Of a stretch of DNA of 6,682 bases, positions 1-6,464 are shown one piece after another. The position numbers and the translations under genes are program-made. The first letter of the stretch is position 1, and each line of letters opens with the position of its first letter. The stretch comes from an uncultured Oscillospiraceae bacterium (GTDB taxonomy: Bacteria; Bacillota; Clostridia; Oscillospirales; Oscillospiraceae). Where the stretch lies: assembly GCA_934569215.1 (NCBI GenBank), contig CAKTKF010000066.1, forward strand, positions 1-6,682, in the 5' to 3' direction. The notes under the pieces were generated by a model. The model worked only from the letters and a program-made list of their open reading frames with translations, had not been told where the DNA came from and made no database searches.

Positions 1-168
1 GGTGTATACTTTGTCCGCATAATCCGCCGTAATTTCGCAGGAAAACCGGCATTCGGAAGCCTTCAGCAGCTCCGAGCGAAGGTCAAGCCCCCGCTGCATC
101 TCCTTTGACCCGCCGGAACACCCGGTGAGAAACACAAGCACCGCCACAGCCGCCGCGAATTTTTTCAA
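1..168 (-). CDS. Lipoprotein, N-terminal part (gene runs off the left edge)
   Basis: Translation from a TTG codon at 168-166 gives 56 residues that stay open to the window edge. The N-terminus is a typical lipoprotein signal: Lys2-Lys3, a hydrophobic stretch (FAAAVAVLVFL), then the lipobox LTGC with Cys17 as the lipidated residue, followed by a GGS linker. The mature protein should therefore be anchored to the outer face of the membrane. The visible mature part (for example ECRFSCEITADYADKVYT at residues 39-56) could be the first strand of a LolA/GerS-like beta fold, but too little is present to assign a family. The frame is continuous with the stop of the dehydratase gene upstream, so no start further upstream is possible. 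An SD-like AAGGCGG lies 7 nt before the TTG. The gene is very likely the third cistron of the minus-strand operon. In some Clostridia, as I recall, a LolA-like lipoprotein follows the hydrate dehydratase gene, which agrees with this reading but does not prove it. Confidence 0.8.
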   Translation of the reverse strand, partial: MKKFAAAVAVLVFLTGCSGGSKEMQRGLDLRSELLKASECRFSCEITADYADKVYT

Positions 169-175
169 AGAAACC

Positions 176-182
176 CCGCCTT
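176..182 (-). promoter_or_regulatory. SD-like site of the lipoprotein gene
   Basis: The minus strand reads AAGGCGG, one mismatch from AAGGAGG, 7 nt before the TTG at 168. It overlaps the TAA stop of the hydrate dehydratase gene (183-181), which suggests translational coupling. It is the main argument for TTG as the true start, because no in-frame ATG, GTG or TTG occurs between the stop and this codon. Confidence 0.6.
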
Positions 183-1026
183 ATTTCATAAGTCGCGGAA
201 GGGCGCTGAGCATGTCCGTTGGCAGCATCCCATACTGCCCCAGCTCCGACGCACACCGGTCTCCCGCCGCGCCATGGAGCCATGCCCCGCAGGCGGCGGC
301 TTCCAGCGGCGGCAATCCCGCCCCCAGCAGCGCCGTAATAACGCCCGCCAGCACATCCCCGCTGCCCCCGACGGCCATGCCGGGGTTCCCGGTTGGGTTA
401 ATGTAACCGTCCGTACCGTCTGTGATGCAGGTCTCGTGACCCTTCAGCAGGACGACGCACCCCAGGTCGTCGGCAAGGGCAGCGGCCGCGGCCATGCGGT
501 CTTCCCCCATGACGCCGCCAAGCCTGGCAAACTCCCCGTCATGGGGCGTCAGGATAGTGGGCGATTTCCTTCCGCGCAGTAAATCTCTATGCGCGGACAA
601 AACATTTATGCCGTCTGCATCCACAACTACCGGACACTGGGCATTTTCCAGTACCGCCCTGACCACGACCAGCGTCCCCTCGGACTGCCCAAGGCCGGGG
701 CCGACCAGCACGGCGTCCACCCGAGGAAGCCGCGAAAGAATTTCCGGCACGGCGTCGGCGCTGAGCCTGCCGTCTGCGTCTGGCAGTGGGAAAATCACCG
801 GCTCGTTGAGCTTCACCGTTTCAATGCCGTAGATGCTTTCCGGCACTCCCAGAAACACCAGCCCCGCGCCCGAGCGAAGAGCGCCCATGGCGGCGAAAAA
901 CGCCGCCCCCGTGTATCCCCGGCTGCCGCACAGCAGCAGGAGCTTGCCAAAATCCCCCTTATGTCCCCAGGGGTTCCGGTCGGGCAGGAGAGATAAAACC
1001 GTCTCGTGATTCAGCCGTCTGATCAT
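181..1026 (-). CDS. nnrD: ADP-dependent (S)-NAD(P)H-hydrate dehydratase
   Basis: This 281-residue cytoplasmic repair enzyme of the YjeF C-terminal/CARKD family (ribokinase-like fold) dehydrates damaged NADHX and NADPHX back to NAD(P)H, using ADP in bacteria. Visible signatures are HKGDFGKLLLL followed by CGSRGYTGAA (residues 22-42), GPGLG (109-113), VVDADG (134-139), TPHDGEFARL (160-169), LLKGHET (193-199) and NPGMAVGGSGDVLAG (214-228), in which Asp224 is the expected catalytic residue. The protein begins directly with the dehydratase domain. The roughly 220-residue NAD(P)HX epimerase half found in bifunctional Nnr proteins is absent and is not encoded elsewhere in this window. The ATG lies 1 nt after the stop of the M32 peptidase gene and has no clear SD, so it is probably translated by coupling to that gene. 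The family assignment is firm. Cofactor preference (ADP rather than ATP) is inferred from the bacterial family. Confidence 0.95.
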   Translation of the reverse strand: MIRRLNHETVLSLLPDRNPWGHKGDFGKLLLLCGSRGYTGAAFFAAMGALRSGAGLVFLGVPESIYGIETVKLNEPVIFPLPDADGRLSADAVPEILSRLPRVDAVLVGPGLGQSEGTLVVVRAVLENAQCPVVVDADGINVLSAHRDLLRGRKSPTILTPHDGEFARLGGVMGEDRMAAAAALADDLGCVVLLKGHETCITDGTDGYINPTGNPGMAVGGSGDVLAGVITALLGAGLPPLEAAACGAWLHGAAGDRCASELGQYGMLPTDMLSALPRLMK

Positions 1027-1027
1027 A

Positions 1028-2536
1028 TTACAGATTGTACAGCTTCGTGTACTTTTCCGTCAGGTAGTCGGTATAATACTTCGCGTCGAACTTGCCGCAC
1101 ACAGATTCAAACAGCTCGCCGGGCTTCCTGAAGCTGGCATAGCGGTGGATATGGCTTCTCAGCCAGCCCGTGACCTTGCTCAGATCGCCCTTTGCCACAT
1201 CCTCCCAGATGTCCCCGATTTCTTCCTGCATTTTATGCAGCATCTGCGCACCGTAAGCGCTGCCCAGGGCATAGGAGGGGAAATAACCGATGCTGCCGCC
1301 GCTCCAATGGCTGTCCTGGAGGCAGCCCTCCCGGTCGTTGGGAACGTCCACACCCAGATACTGCTTATACAGCCGCTTCCATTCCGCCGGAACGTCTTTG
1401 ACCGCGAGAGTTCCCCCGATCAGCTGCTTTTCGATCTCGTAGCGCACCATGATGTGCAGGCAGTAGGTCAGCTCATCGGCTTCGGTGCGGATGAGAGACG
1501 GCTCCGCCTTGTTGATGGCGCGGTAGAACATGGTTTCGTCCACGTCCGCCAGCTGCTCCGGGAACAGCTCCTTCAGCTTCGGGAAAATGGCATGGACAAA
1601 GGCGGGGCTTCTGCCGATGATGTTCTCATAGAACCGGCTCTGGCTCTCGTGAATGCCCATGGACACGCCGCCGGCCAGGGCGGTGTAATTGTAACAGTTG
1701 TCCGCCCCCAGCTCATACAGGGCGTGGCCGCCCTCGTGGATGACGGAGAACATGGAGGAAACCAGATTGTCCTCGAGATAATGGGTGGTGATGCGCACGT
1801 CCTTGTTGTTGAAATTGGTGGTGTAGGGATGCTCCGTCTCGGCAATACCGCAGTGGGTGCGGTCAATGCCCATGACCTCCATGAGATAATCGGAGAGCTT
1901 TTTCTGAATCTCCACGGGATAATGCCGGTACAGGAAGGCATCGTCGATCTGCTTTGCCGAGCGGATCTTCTCGATCAGGGGGACGATGGTCTGACGGAGC
2001 TGAGCGAAGAAGGCGTCCAGTGTCTCAACGTTCATCCCTTCCTCGTATTCGTTCAGGAGCGCGTCGTAGGGCGCCATTTCCGGGTGATAATACCCGGCGA
2101 ACTTCCGGTTATAATCCACGATCTTTTCAAGATACGGGGCAAAGGCGGCAAAATCATCCTCCAGCTTTGCCTTGTGCCATACGCTCTCGGCGTCGTTTAT
2201 TAACACGGAATAGGCGACATATTCCTCTGCCGGGATACGGTGGATCTGGTCGTAGCTTTTGCGCAGAACCTCCACCTCCCGCTTTGTCTGGGCACCCAGT
2301 TCCTCGGCGTGGGATTCCAGATAGCTCAGAAGCTCGTTATTCTCATCGTTCACCAGCAGATCATAGGTAACCTGGGACATGACCTCCATGGTCTTGCCCC
2401 GTCCCTCCCAGGTGTCGCTGGGGGCGGCGGTGGTGGCATCCAGGTACAGAACGCCCAGAGCGTGGTTATACGCCGCCTGGGTCTGCTCCAGTTTCTTGAG
2501 AGCCTGCTGCGCCTGCTGTACGGATTCATATTTCAT
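1028..2536 (-). CDS. M32-family metallocarboxypeptidase (thermostable carboxypeptidase 1 type)
   Basis: This 502-residue protein has the usual length for peptidase family M32. These are cytoplasmic, metal-dependent enzymes that remove C-terminal residues from peptides with broad specificity. The catalytic motif HEGGH lies at residues 267-271, with His267 and His271 as metal ligands and Glu268 as the general base. The third ligand is expected to be Glu297 in HESQSR (296-301), 30 residues after the first His, the same spacing as in Pyrococcus furiosus carboxypeptidase. Other family hallmarks are IRTEADELTY (349-358), DSHWSGGSIGYFPSYALG (408-425) and a helical N-terminal region rich in charged residues. 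No signal peptide or membrane segment is visible. Translation starts at ATG 2536 behind AGGAG with a 9-nt spacer. It is the first gene of the minus-strand operon, driven by the promoter at 2570-2598. Its likely role is intracellular peptide turnover, and nothing in the context gives a specific substrate. Confidence 0.96.
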   Translation of the reverse strand: MKYESVQQAQQALKKLEQTQAAYNHALGVLYLDATTAAPSDTWEGRGKTMEVMSQVTYDLLVNDENNELLSYLESHAEELGAQTKREVEVLRKSYDQIHRIPAEEYVAYSVLINDAESVWHKAKLEDDFAAFAPYLEKIVDYNRKFAGYYHPEMAPYDALLNEYEEGMNVETLDAFFAQLRQTIVPLIEKIRSAKQIDDAFLYRHYPVEIQKKLSDYLMEVMGIDRTHCGIAETEHPYTTNFNNKDVRITTHYLEDNLVSSMFSVIHEGGHALYELGADNCYNYTALAGGVSMGIHESQSRFYENIIGRSPAFVHAIFPKLKELFPEQLADVDETMFYRAINKAEPSLIRTEADELTYCLHIMVRYEIEKQLIGGTLAVKDVPAEWKRLYKQYLGVDVPNDREGCLQDSHWSGGSIGYFPSYALGSAYGAQMLHKMQEEIGDIWEDVAKGDLSKVTGWLRSHIHRYASFRKPGELFESVCGKFDAKYYTDYLTEKYTKLYNL

Positions 2537-2569
2537 GGCAATGCACTCCTTTGTTTTTTCGATACTCCA

Positions 2570-2598
2570 ACCATATCACTCCCCCGCTTCTTCGTCAA
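2570..2598 (-). promoter_or_regulatory. Promoter of the M32 peptidase-nnrD-lipoprotein operon
   Basis: The minus strand has TTGACG (-35, plus coordinates 2598-2593), a 17-nt spacer and TATGGT (-10, 2575-2570), with a TGn extension directly before the -10. This is a good match to the housekeeping sigma-A consensus. Transcription should start near 2563, giving a leader of roughly 25 nt that contains the AGGAG site. It is divergent from the pheST promoter. Confidence 0.8.
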
Positions 2599-2609
2599 GA
2601 GATTTCCCG

Positions 2610-2631
2610 TTTTCAGCGGATTCCGCGAAAA
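2610..2631. promoter_or_regulatory. Imperfect palindrome between divergent promoters (possible operator)
   Basis: The sequence consists of TTTTC, one extra A, then GCGGATTCCGC, then GAAAA. The core GCGGA-T-TCCGC is a perfect 11-bp palindrome, and the TTTTC/GAAAA arms extend it apart from the extra A at 2615. It sits between the two divergent -35 boxes (2593-2598 and 2638-2643). The core has only one base at its centre, so it suits a dimeric DNA-binding protein better than an RNA hairpin. No U-tract follows it on either strand, so it is not a terminator. The A-run at 2628-2634 could instead or also act as an UP element for the pheS promoter. No regulator can be named. Confidence 0.4.
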
Positions 2632-2637
2632 AAATGC

Positions 2638-2666
2638 TTGCATATTTTCGCCGTATATGCTAATAT
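2638..2666 (+). promoter_or_regulatory. Promoter of the pheST operon
   Basis: TTGCAT (-35, 2638-2643) is followed by a 17-nt spacer and TAATAT (-10, 2661-2666) with a TGC extended -10 motif just before it. The -35 is weak (TTG only), but the extended -10 and the seven-A run at 2628-2634 could compensate. The position fits well, because transcription would start at about 2672, at the 5' edge of the T-box leader. Confidence 0.7.
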
Positions 2667-2671
2667 GAGGG

Positions 2672-2934
2672 CGATACGGAAAAAGCGTTGAATGGGCTGC
2701 CTTGTGTTGGTTTGCGGCGTCAGAGAGAGCGGGATGGTGAGATCCGCTTGCGTGCAATGCCGGGCTTTCTCCCAGGAGCTGCCGCTTGAACGAAAAGTAG
2801 AGTTGGCCGCGTGACTGCGTTAACGGTCTTGGATGTGTCTGCATCCGAAAAGCGCGCCGTTTCGGCGAATTGCGGGTGGTACCGCGGAAGGAATGCCTTT
2901 CGTCCCGATTGTGGGATGGAGGGTCTATTTTTTT
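2672..2934 (+). promoter_or_regulatory. T-box leader (tRNA-Phe-sensing riboswitch) of pheST
   Basis: The leader has the main T-box elements in order. Stem I begins with ACGGAAAAAGCG (about 2676-2687). Its apical part is AGAGAGAGC (2722-2730) followed by GGGATGGTGAGATCC (2731-2745), which matches the conserved bulge and GGTG loop. On its 3' side lies TTC (2767-2769), followed by TCCCAGGAGCTG, which fits the usual sequence after a specifier, so the specifier is a Phe codon. AAAAGTAG (2793-2800) and a GGCCG...CGGTC stem (2805-2828) come next, then hairpins at 2831-2846 and 2855-2867. The T-box itself is GCGGGTGGTACCGCGG (2872-2887). The antiterminator pairs CGGG (2873-2876) with CCCG (2904-2907) and GCG (2884-2886) with CGT (2901-2903), leaving the bulge UGGUACC. 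Its UGGU can pair with the ACCA end of uncharged tRNA-Phe. By family knowledge, binding of uncharged tRNA allows read-through into pheS. The structure was paired by hand. Confidence 0.96.
2896..2934 (+). terminator. Intrinsic terminator of the T-box leader (conditional)
   Basis: CCTTTCGTCCC (2896-2906) pairs with GGGATGGAGGG (2913-2923) over 11 bp including G-U pairs. The loop is 6 nt and a U-rich tract (TCTATTTTTTT) ends at 2934. The 5' arm contains CGTCCC, which is also needed for the antiterminator, so the two structures exclude each other. Confidence 0.93.
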
Positions 2935-2948
2935 GTAGTTTACCTTTC

Positions 2949-2954
2949 AGGAGG
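2949..2954 (+). promoter_or_regulatory. Ribosome binding site that fixes the pheS start
   Basis: AGGAGG lies 7 nt before the ATG at 2962. Another in-frame ATG at 2956 is only 1 nt from this SD and too close to be used. The open frame further upstream passes through the T-box and terminator, so it is not coding. Confidence 0.9.
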
Positions 2955-2961
2955 AATGAAC

Positions 2962-4005
2962 ATGAAAGAACAGTTAGAGCAAATCAAAGCCAACGCCCTG
3001 ACAGCCCTGGAAGCTGCCGCCACCCCGGCGGCTCTGGAAGAGCTTCGCGTCAGGCTGCTGGGCAAGAAGGGCGAGCTGACCGCCGTCTTAAAGCAGATGG
3101 GCAAGCTCTCCGCCGAGGAGCGCCCCGTCATGGGTCAGCTGGCAAACTCCGTCCGGGCAAGCATCGAGGAGGAGCTGGAAAAGCGGAAGGCGGACATCCA
3201 CGCCGCCGCCCTGGAAGCCAAGCTGGCTGCCGAGTCCATCGACGTGACCATCCCCGGCAAGACCGTGTCCATCGGCCATCAGCACCCCATGAATCAGGTG
3301 CTGCAAACCATCAAGGACATCTTTGTGGGTCTGGGCTATCAGGTGGTGGATGGCCCCGAGGTGGAGCTGGCGGACTACAACTTCACCCGGCTGAACATCG
3401 AGGAAGGCCATCCTTCCCGTGACCGCTCCGATACCTTCTATTTCACCGACGACGACAGCGTCCTGCTCCGCACCCAGACCAGCCCCATGCAGATCCGCTA
3501 CATGGAAAAGCACAAGCCCCCGCTGTGTATGCTGGCTCCCGGCCGCGTATTCCGCAAGGACGAGGCCGACGCGACCCACTCCCCCATGTTCCATCAGATC
3601 GAGGGTCTGGTGGTGGCGGAGAACATCACCATGGGCGACCTGAAGGGCGCGCTGACCACCATCATGCGGAAAATATACGGCGAGGACGCCGTGATGCGGT
3701 TCCGTCCCCATCACTTCCCCTTCACCGAGCCCAGCTGTGAAATGGACATGCAGTGCCACAAGTGCCATGGCACCGGCGAAATTGACGGTCAGGTCTGCTC
3801 CACCTGCCACGGCGAGGGCTGGATTGAACTGCTGGGCGCCGGTATGGTACACCCCACGGTTCTGGAAAACTGCGGCATCGACCCCGAAAAATATTCCGGC
3901 TTCGCTTTCGGCATGGGTCTGGAGCGTATGGCCATGGGCCGCATGAAGATCAACGACCTGAGACTGATTTTCGACAACGACATCCGGTTCCTGAACCAGT
4001 TCTAA
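2962..4005 (+). CDS. pheS: Phenylalanyl-tRNA synthetase alpha subunit
   Basis: This 347-residue catalytic chain of the cytoplasmic (alpha-beta)2 class II synthetase attaches phenylalanine to tRNA-Phe. The N-terminal region (about 1-90) is the predicted antiparallel coiled coil that contacts tRNA. The catalytic core follows. HPSRDRSDTFY (150-160) corresponds to the usual HPARDMQDTFY, and RTQTSPMQIRYME (170-182) is conserved. Class II motif 2 is FRKDEADATHSPMFHQIEG (197-215), and motif 3 is FGMGLERMAM (316-325). GFAFG (313-317) carries Ala315, which aligns with Ala294 of E. coli PheS in the amino-acid pocket, so the pocket looks wild type. Between motifs 2 and 3 there are two CXXCXGXG units (Cys265/268 and Cys279/282) that look like a metal-binding ribbon. 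The start at 2962 is chosen from the SD. The gene sits behind the T-box and 13 nt before pheT, so both are controlled by tRNA-Phe charging. Confidence 0.97.
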   Translation: MKEQLEQIKANALTALEAAATPAALEELRVRLLGKKGELTAVLKQMGKLSAEERPVMGQLANSVRASIEEELEKRKADIHAAALEAKLAAESIDVTIPGKTVSIGHQHPMNQVLQTIKDIFVGLGYQVVDGPEVELADYNFTRLNIEEGHPSRDRSDTFYFTDDDSVLLRTQTSPMQIRYMEKHKPPLCMLAPGRVFRKDEADATHSPMFHQIEGLVVAENITMGDLKGALTTIMRKIYGEDAVMRFRPHHFPFTEPSCEMDMQCHKCHGTGEIDGQVCSTCHGEGWIELLGAGMVHPTVLENCGIDPEKYSGFAFGMGLERMAMGRMKINDLRLIFDNDIRFLNQF

Positions 4006-4018
4006 GGAGGGAAAAACA

Positions 4019-6406
4019 ATGAAACTCAACAGAAAATGGCTGAACGAGGAATTCGTAGACCTGTCTAACGTCTCCGATAAGGAATTCGTGGAAACCCTGA
4101 CCGTCTTCGGTCAGAAGGTGGAAACCTGGGAGCGGCTGGACGCGGAGATCAAAAACGTGGTCGTGGGCAAGGTTGTGTCCATGGTGCGCCATCCCAACTC
4201 CGATCATATGTGGATCTGTCAGGTGGACGTGGGTGGCGATGCTCCCGTGCAGATCGTCACCGGCGCCCAGAACGTCCACGAGGGCGATCTGGTACCCGTG
4301 GCACAGCACAATTCCTGGCTCCCCGGCGGCGTCCACATCACCAAGGGCAAGCTCCGGGGCGAACCGTCCAACGGTATGCTCTGCTCCTTCTCAGAGTTGG
4401 GTCTGACCCAGAACGATCTGCCCGGCGTGTTCGCCGACGGCATCTGGATTCTCAATGATGAAGATTGCACGATTGGTGAGGACATCAACCTCGTCATCGG
4501 CAACGACGACACCGTTGTGGATTTTGAGATCACCAACAACCGCCCGGACTGCTACAGCATCATCGGCCTTGCCCGGGAAGCTGCCGCCGCCTTCGGCAAG
4601 CCCATGCGTCACCATGAGCCTGTGGTTCACGGCTCCGACGCCGGGGATATTTACGACCATCTGGATGTGGACGTCCCCGCAACGAAGCTGTGCAACCGCT
4701 ACACCTCCCGGATGGTGACCAACGTAAAGATCGCTCCCTCCCCCAAGTGGCTGCGCCGCCGTCTGCGTGCCAACGGCGTGCGTCCCATCAACAACATCGT
4801 GGACATCACCAACTACGTCATGCTGGAATACGGCCAGCCCATGCACGCCTTTGATTACCGCTATGTTTCCTCCGGCAAGATCGTGGTGCGGGAAGCCGAG
4901 GACGGCGAGACCCTGACCACCCTGGACGGCAACGTGCGCAATCTGAAAGCCGGTATGCTGGTCATCGCCGACGAGAATAAGCCCATCGGCCTTGCTGGTA
5001 TCATGGGCGGCGAAAACTCCGAGATCAAGGACGACACCGCCATGGTGGTCTTCGAGTCCGCTAACTTCGACGGCACCTCCATCCGTCAGACCGCTCTGGC
5101 GCTGGGCATGCGCACCGAAGCCTCCGGCAAATTTGAAAAGCGCCTTGACCCCATGATGACCGTTCCCGCCGTGCAGCGTGCCTGCGAGCTTGTGGAAATG
5201 CTGGGCTGCGGCGACGTGCTGAACGGCACCATTGATGTTATCAACTATGTCCCCGAGGAAAAAACGCTGCCTCTGGAGCCGGAGAAGATCAACCGCCTGC
5301 TGGGTACCAATATCTCCAAGGAGGATATGGTCAAGTACCTGAACCAGCTGGAAATCCCCGTGGAGGGCGACACCATTCTGGTTCCTTCCTTCCGTCCCGA
5401 CCTGAACCTGATGGCGGATATCGCCGAAGAAGTGGGCCGTTCCTACGGCTACAACGAGATTCCCACCACCGCTTTCAAGACCTCTACTCAGGGTGGCTAC
5501 TCCCCCGTGATGAAGCTGGAAGCCAAGGCCGGAACTCTGTGCCGCGCCATGGGTTACAGCGAGATCATCACCTACTCCTTCGTCTCCCCCACCGTTTTCG
5601 ATCAGATTCGGCTGCCCGCCGATTCTCCCCTGCGGAATGCTCTGCGCATCCAGAACCCCCTGGGCGAGGACACCTCCATCATGCGCACCATTGCACTGCC
5701 CTCCATGCTGGAAATTCTCTCCCGGAACAACGCCTACCACAACAAGGCCGTGAAGCTCTACGAGATGGCAAAAATCTATTCGCCCGTGGAAGGTCAGGCT
5801 CTGCCCCATGAGCCGAAGATGCTGGTTCTCGGCACCTACGGCGCCGGCGAGACCTTCTTCACTCTGAAGGGCGAGCTGGAAGCCGTCTTCACCGGTCTGC
5901 GGCTGAAGAAGGCGGCGTACACCGCCGTGAAGGACAACCCCAGCTACCACCCCGGCCGCTGCGCCAAGGTGAGCATCGACGGCGTGGACGTGGGCGTGAT
6001 GGGTCAGGTGCATCCCCTGGTGGCTGCCAACTACGGCATTGACGCCGATGTCTACTGCGCCGAGATCGATTTCACCAAGCTGTTTGAGATGCAGCTTCCC
6101 GACGCCACCTATACCCCCCTGCCCAAGTATCCCACCGTGTCCCGTGACCTGAGCCTCATTTGCTCTGAGGACGTCACCGTCGCCCAGGCGGAAGCCGTCA
6201 TCACCGCCGCTGCTGGAAAGCTGCTGCGGGATGTGAAGCTCTTCGACATCTACCGCGGCCCCGGCGTCCCCGAGGGCAAGAAGAGCATGGCCTTCTCTCT
6301 GGAGCTGCGGGCAGATGACCGCACCCTCACCGATACGGACTCCGAAGCCGTGGTGACCAAGGTTCTGGCCGCGCTGAAGGAAAAGCTGGACGCCGCGCTG
6401 CGATAA
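4019..6406 (+). CDS. pheT: Phenylalanyl-tRNA synthetase beta subunit
   Basis: This 795-residue partner of PheS has the normal full bacterial length. Domains in order are an N-terminal segment (1-40), an EMAP/OB-type tRNA-binding domain (about 44-150, with VVGKVV, HPNSDHMWICQVDVG and SNGMLCSFSELGL), ITNNRPDCYS and LARE (171-187), and the B3/B4 region (about 215-390, with RPINNIVDITNYVMLEYGQP at 255-274 and MRTEASGKFEKRLDP at 364-378). Family knowledge places the editing site that hydrolyses Tyr-tRNA-Phe in B3/B4. The B5 domain (about 410-480, with PSFRPDLNLMADIAEEVGR) and a catalytic-like core (about 490-690) follow. The FDX-ACB anticodon-binding domain (702-795) starts at PKYPTVSRDLSLI and contains LFDIYRG. 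AAGGAGG overlaps the pheS stop and lies 8 nt before the ATG, so translation is coupled and the chains are made in balance. No frameshift or missing domain is seen. Confidence 0.98.
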   Translation: MKLNRKWLNEEFVDLSNVSDKEFVETLTVFGQKVETWERLDAEIKNVVVGKVVSMVRHPNSDHMWICQVDVGGDAPVQIVTGAQNVHEGDLVPVAQHNSWLPGGVHITKGKLRGEPSNGMLCSFSELGLTQNDLPGVFADGIWILNDEDCTIGEDINLVIGNDDTVVDFEITNNRPDCYSIIGLAREAAAAFGKPMRHHEPVVHGSDAGDIYDHLDVDVPATKLCNRYTSRMVTNVKIAPSPKWLRRRLRANGVRPINNIVDITNYVMLEYGQPMHAFDYRYVSSGKIVVREAEDGETLTTLDGNVRNLKAGMLVIADENKPIGLAGIMGGENSEIKDDTAMVVFESANFDGTSIRQTALALGMRTEASGKFEKRLDPMMTVPAVQRACELVEMLGCGDVLNGTIDVINYVPEEKTLPLEPEKINRLLGTNISKEDMVKYLNQLEIPVEGDTILVPSFRPDLNLMADIAEEVGRSYGYNEIPTTAFKTSTQGGYSPVMKLEAKAGTLCRAMGYSEIITYSFVSPTVFDQIRLPADSPLRNALRIQNPLGEDTSIMRTIALPSMLEILSRNNAYHNKAVKLYEMAKIYSPVEGQALPHEPKMLVLGTYGAGETFFTLKGELEAVFTGLRLKKAAYTAVKDNPSYHPGRCAKVSIDGVDVGVMGQVHPLVAANYGIDADVYCAEIDFTKLFEMQLPDATYTPLPKYPTVSRDLSLICSEDVTVAQAEAVITAAAGKLLRDVKLFDIYRGPGVPEGKKSMAFSLELRADDRTLTDTDSEAVVTKVLAALKEKLDAALR

Positions 6407-6410
6407 TTCC

Positions 6411-6441
6411 GATTCTTTGCAGTAAATTTCTGCTAAGATTC
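6411..6441 (+). terminator. Hairpin after pheT, possible weak terminator or 3'-end structure
   Basis: GATTCTTTGCAG (6411-6422) can pair with CTGCTAAGATTC (6430-6441) as a 12-bp stem with two T-T mismatches and a 7-nt loop, starting 4 nt after the pheT stop. The bases that follow are ACAAAAAATT rather than a run of T, so it does not meet the usual intrinsic terminator pattern. It may protect the mRNA 3' end or end transcription inefficiently. No better terminator lies between pheT and the next gene. Confidence 0.35.
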
Positions 6442-6464
6442 ACAAAAAATTCCAATTTCAGGGC

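Noticed and set aside
83..283. Minus-strand 66-codon frame overlapping the nnrD 3' end and the lipoprotein start
   Set aside because: It is out of frame with both supported genes and rich in G, A and R. The TTG-started lipoprotein in another frame explains the region better.
1145..2203. Long plus-strand open frame (352 codons) opposite the M32 peptidase gene
   Set aside because: It lies fully antisense to a gene with clear family motifs, has no SD, and its composition (rich in V, H, G, L) is what strong C/G-ending codon use produces on the opposite strand.
2610..2634. Bidirectional terminator in the divergent intergenic region
   Set aside because: The T and A runs lie on the wrong sides: no U-tract follows the stem on either strand, and the perfect core leaves only one base for a loop.
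2533..2844. Minus-strand small open frame across the intergenic region (103 codons)
   Set aside because: It overlaps the T-box leader and both promoters, and has no SD or similarity I recognise.
2833..2961. N-terminal extension of PheS from an upstream in-frame ATG
   Set aside because: It would translate the T-box antiterminator and the terminator, and it gives residues unlike any PheS N-terminus. AGGAGG at 2949 points to ATG 2962.
3088..4029. Minus-strand open frame of 313 codons opposite pheS
   Set aside because: Same pattern of antisense shadow, without promoter, SD or domain.
4391..6013. Minus-strand open frame of 540 codons opposite pheT
   Set aside because: It is antisense to a full-length, well conserved pheT. 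The product is very rich in H, G and V with no recognisable domain. This is a GC-bias shadow.
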